A stretch of 14,351 bases of DNA from Actinobacteria bacterium 13_1_20CM_4_69_9 (GTDB lineage: Bacteria; Actinomycetota; Thermoleophilia; Gaiellales; Gaiellaceae). The stretch spans positions 1 to 14,351 of the forward strand of contig MNJC01000081.1 in assembly GCA_001920085.1 (NCBI GenBank), read 5' to 3'. Shown here piece after piece: positions 13,015 to 14,351 of the stretch (positions are counted from its first letter, which is position 1; every line of letters begins with the position of its first letter). The translations under genes were made by a program, and so were the position numbers. The notes under the pieces were generated by a model. That model saw only the letters and a program-made list of their open reading frames with translations. It was not told the origin of the DNA and made no database searches.

Positions 13015-14351
13015 ATGGCCACCGTTCCGCCCCGGACCGAGCGGCGCCGGGCACGCCCAGGCTCGGTCGAGCGGCCGGTCAACGGGCGTCTCTACCGGGG
13101 GACATGGCTGCTCGTCGGACTGCCGCTGCTCGTTGCCGCGTTCGCCGTCGCGCGACCCACGCCGCTGCCGCGTGCGTTCCTCACGGAGTTCGACGGACAG
13201 GCTACGAAGCAGCTCGCCGACGACCTCGTCACGCTCCACGCGGACCGCTTTCCCGGGTCGATCGGCGCCGCGGACTGGTTCCGCGAACAGCTCCGGCCCT
13301 ACGGGCTGCCGATCCACACGGAGCGCTTCAGCGCCGTCATCCCGGGCCACGGCCGCGTGCAGATGCAGAACCTCGTCGCCGAGGCGGTCGGGCGCTCCCC
13401 GGGCTCGATCGTCGTCATGGCGCACCGCGACAATGACGGCACCGGGCTCGGGGCCAACGACAACGCCTCGGGCACGGCGATGCTCGTACAGTTGGCGCGA
13501 GCGTACGGTGCACCGCCCGGCTACTCCGGCAGGACACTGCGCCCGAACCACACGATCCTGTTCGTCTCGACCGACGGAGGCGCCTTCGGCGCGCTGGGCG
13601 CAGCCGCGTTCGCAGCCCACTCGCCGCTGCGCCACGACGTCGCAGCGGTGATCGATCTGGACTCCGTCGGCGGGCCGGGCCCGATCCGCATGCAGATCAA
13701 CGGCGATGCTCCCCGCAACCCGTCCGGAACGCTCCTCGAGACGGCGGCGGCGCGCGTCGCCGCGCAGATCGGCCGCCGCCCCGCGCGGGATTCGATCCTG
13801 CAACAGCTCACCGACCTCGGCTTCCCGTATTCGCTCTACGAGCAGGCGCCGTTCCTCGCGCACGGAGTCGGCGCGCTCACCCTCTCCACCGCGAAGGACA
13901 ATCCGCCGAACCCTGTCGGGGACGTCACGCAGCGGCTGCGCGTCGACAGGCTCAACCAGGTCGGCCGCTCCGCGCAGGACCTGCTCGGCTCGCTCGACGA
14001 AGGGCTCGAGTTCGCCGAGGGCACGTCCAGCTACCTCTACCTCGGCTCGCGGCTGATCCGGGGATGGGCGATCGAGCTCGTGCTCATGGCCTGTCTGCTT
14101 CCGTTCCTCGCGGCGGCCGTCGACCTGTTCGCGCGCTGCCGGCGCCGGCGCATCCCACTCGCGCCGGCGTTGCGCGCGCTGCGGAGCCGGCTCGGCTTCT
14201 GGGCGTGGGTGATCGTCCTCTTCGAGGTGTTCGGCCTGCTCGGCGCATGGCCGGACGGCGCACCGCGCCCGGTTTCGCCGCGGAGCGAGGCTGCGACGAA
14301 CTGGCCGGCCGGGCTTCTGATCGTCCTCGGGCTGCTCGCCCTCGCCGGCTG
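13015..14351 (+). CDS. Membrane-anchored M28-family (aminopeptidase-like) protein, active site degenerate, 3' end missing
   Basis: 445 residues are visible and the frame runs off the window without a stop. Layout: basic cytosolic N-terminus of about 28 residues, TM1 at 29-46, an extracytoplasmic M28 peptidase-like domain at about 55-330, then TM segments at about 350-372, 395-411 and 432-445 onward. Seen of the M28 metal site: His137 in VVMAHRDN, Asp149 in ANDNASGTA, and Asp216 in VIDLDSVG. Missing: the Glu-Glu pair (catalytic base plus ligand) reads Gly189-Ala190 in STDGGAFGALG, and the final histidine of the SDHxPF motif reads Gln277 in YEQAPF. The fold assignment is good, while peptidase activity is doubtful. 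The start is ATG 13015, with no room for a ribosome site if transcribed from the -10 at 13001. Divergent to the response regulator; its substrate or role is unknown. Confidence 0.85.
   Translation, partial: MATVPPRTERRRARPGSVERPVNGRLYRGTWLLVGLPLLVAAFAVARPTPLPRAFLTEFDGQATKQLADDLVTLHADRFPGSIGAADWFREQLRPYGLPIHTERFSAVIPGHGRVQMQNLVAEAVGRSPGSIVVMAHRDNDGTGLGANDNASGTAMLVQLARAYGAPPGYSGRTLRPNHTILFVSTDGGAFGALGAAAFAAHSPLRHDVAAVIDLDSVGGPGPIRMQINGDAPRNPSGTLLETAAARVAAQIGRRPARDSILQQLTDLGFPYSLYEQAPFLAHGVGALTLSTAKDNPPNPVGDVTQRLRVDRLNQVGRSAQDLLGSLDEGLEFAEGTSSYLYLGSRLIRGWAIELVLMACLLPFLAAAVDLFARCRRRRIPLAPALRALRSRLGFWAWVIVLFEVFGLLGAWPDGAPRPVSPRSEAATNWPAGLLIVLGLLALAG

Overview
The window reads as chromosomal DNA of a GC-rich actinobacterium. 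The deep-branching Rubrobacter/Thermoleophilia lineages are the best guess. This is inferred from the GC-rich third codon positions, frequent GTG starts, an RR-HK-HtrA block with the same order as mycobacterial mprA-mprB-pepD, a TreT-type trehalose synthase, and a GTTT/GGGTA stress-sigma promoter. No rRNA, tRNA, CRISPR array or mobile element is visible. Almost every base is coding and the longest gap is about 114 bp.

Layout, following transcription on the minus strand from right to left. (1) 12942-9574: response regulator, histidine kinase and an HtrA-family protease with a membrane anchor, an envelope-stress module. (2) 9475-6276: an RsbW-like anti-sigma kinase behind a SigB/SigF-type promoter, followed 51 bp later by TreT and OtsA, two enzymes of trehalose synthesis. 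(3) 6264-1: a very compact set of moaC, mogA/moaB, a UbiA-family prenyltransferase, ccmA, ccmB, ccmC, ccmD, a CcsA/HemX-family membrane protein, hemA and the 5' part of hemC. Many joints are 4-base NTGA stop/start overlaps. On the plus strand, 13015 to the window end holds a divergent membrane-anchored M28-family protein that runs off the edge.

Functionally, region 3 collects cofactor supply for respiration: molybdopterin, a prenylated quinone, heme synthesis, and heme export and handling for cytochrome c. Regions 1 and 2 are stress-related: envelope protein quality control and a compatible solute under a likely general-stress promoter.

Points for a second look: moaC lacks about 48 internal codons, including the region of a catalytic lysine; mogA appears to start at CTG inside a CTGA overlap; the M28 protein lacks its catalytic glutamate pair and last metal histidine; CcmC and the CcsA-like protein both have altered WWD heme motifs; a strong hairpin separates hemA from hemC; and a symmetric CTATAG element sits between the divergent genes at 12942 and 13015. 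I see no clearly new multi-gene system. The novelty is in altered family members and regulatory details.
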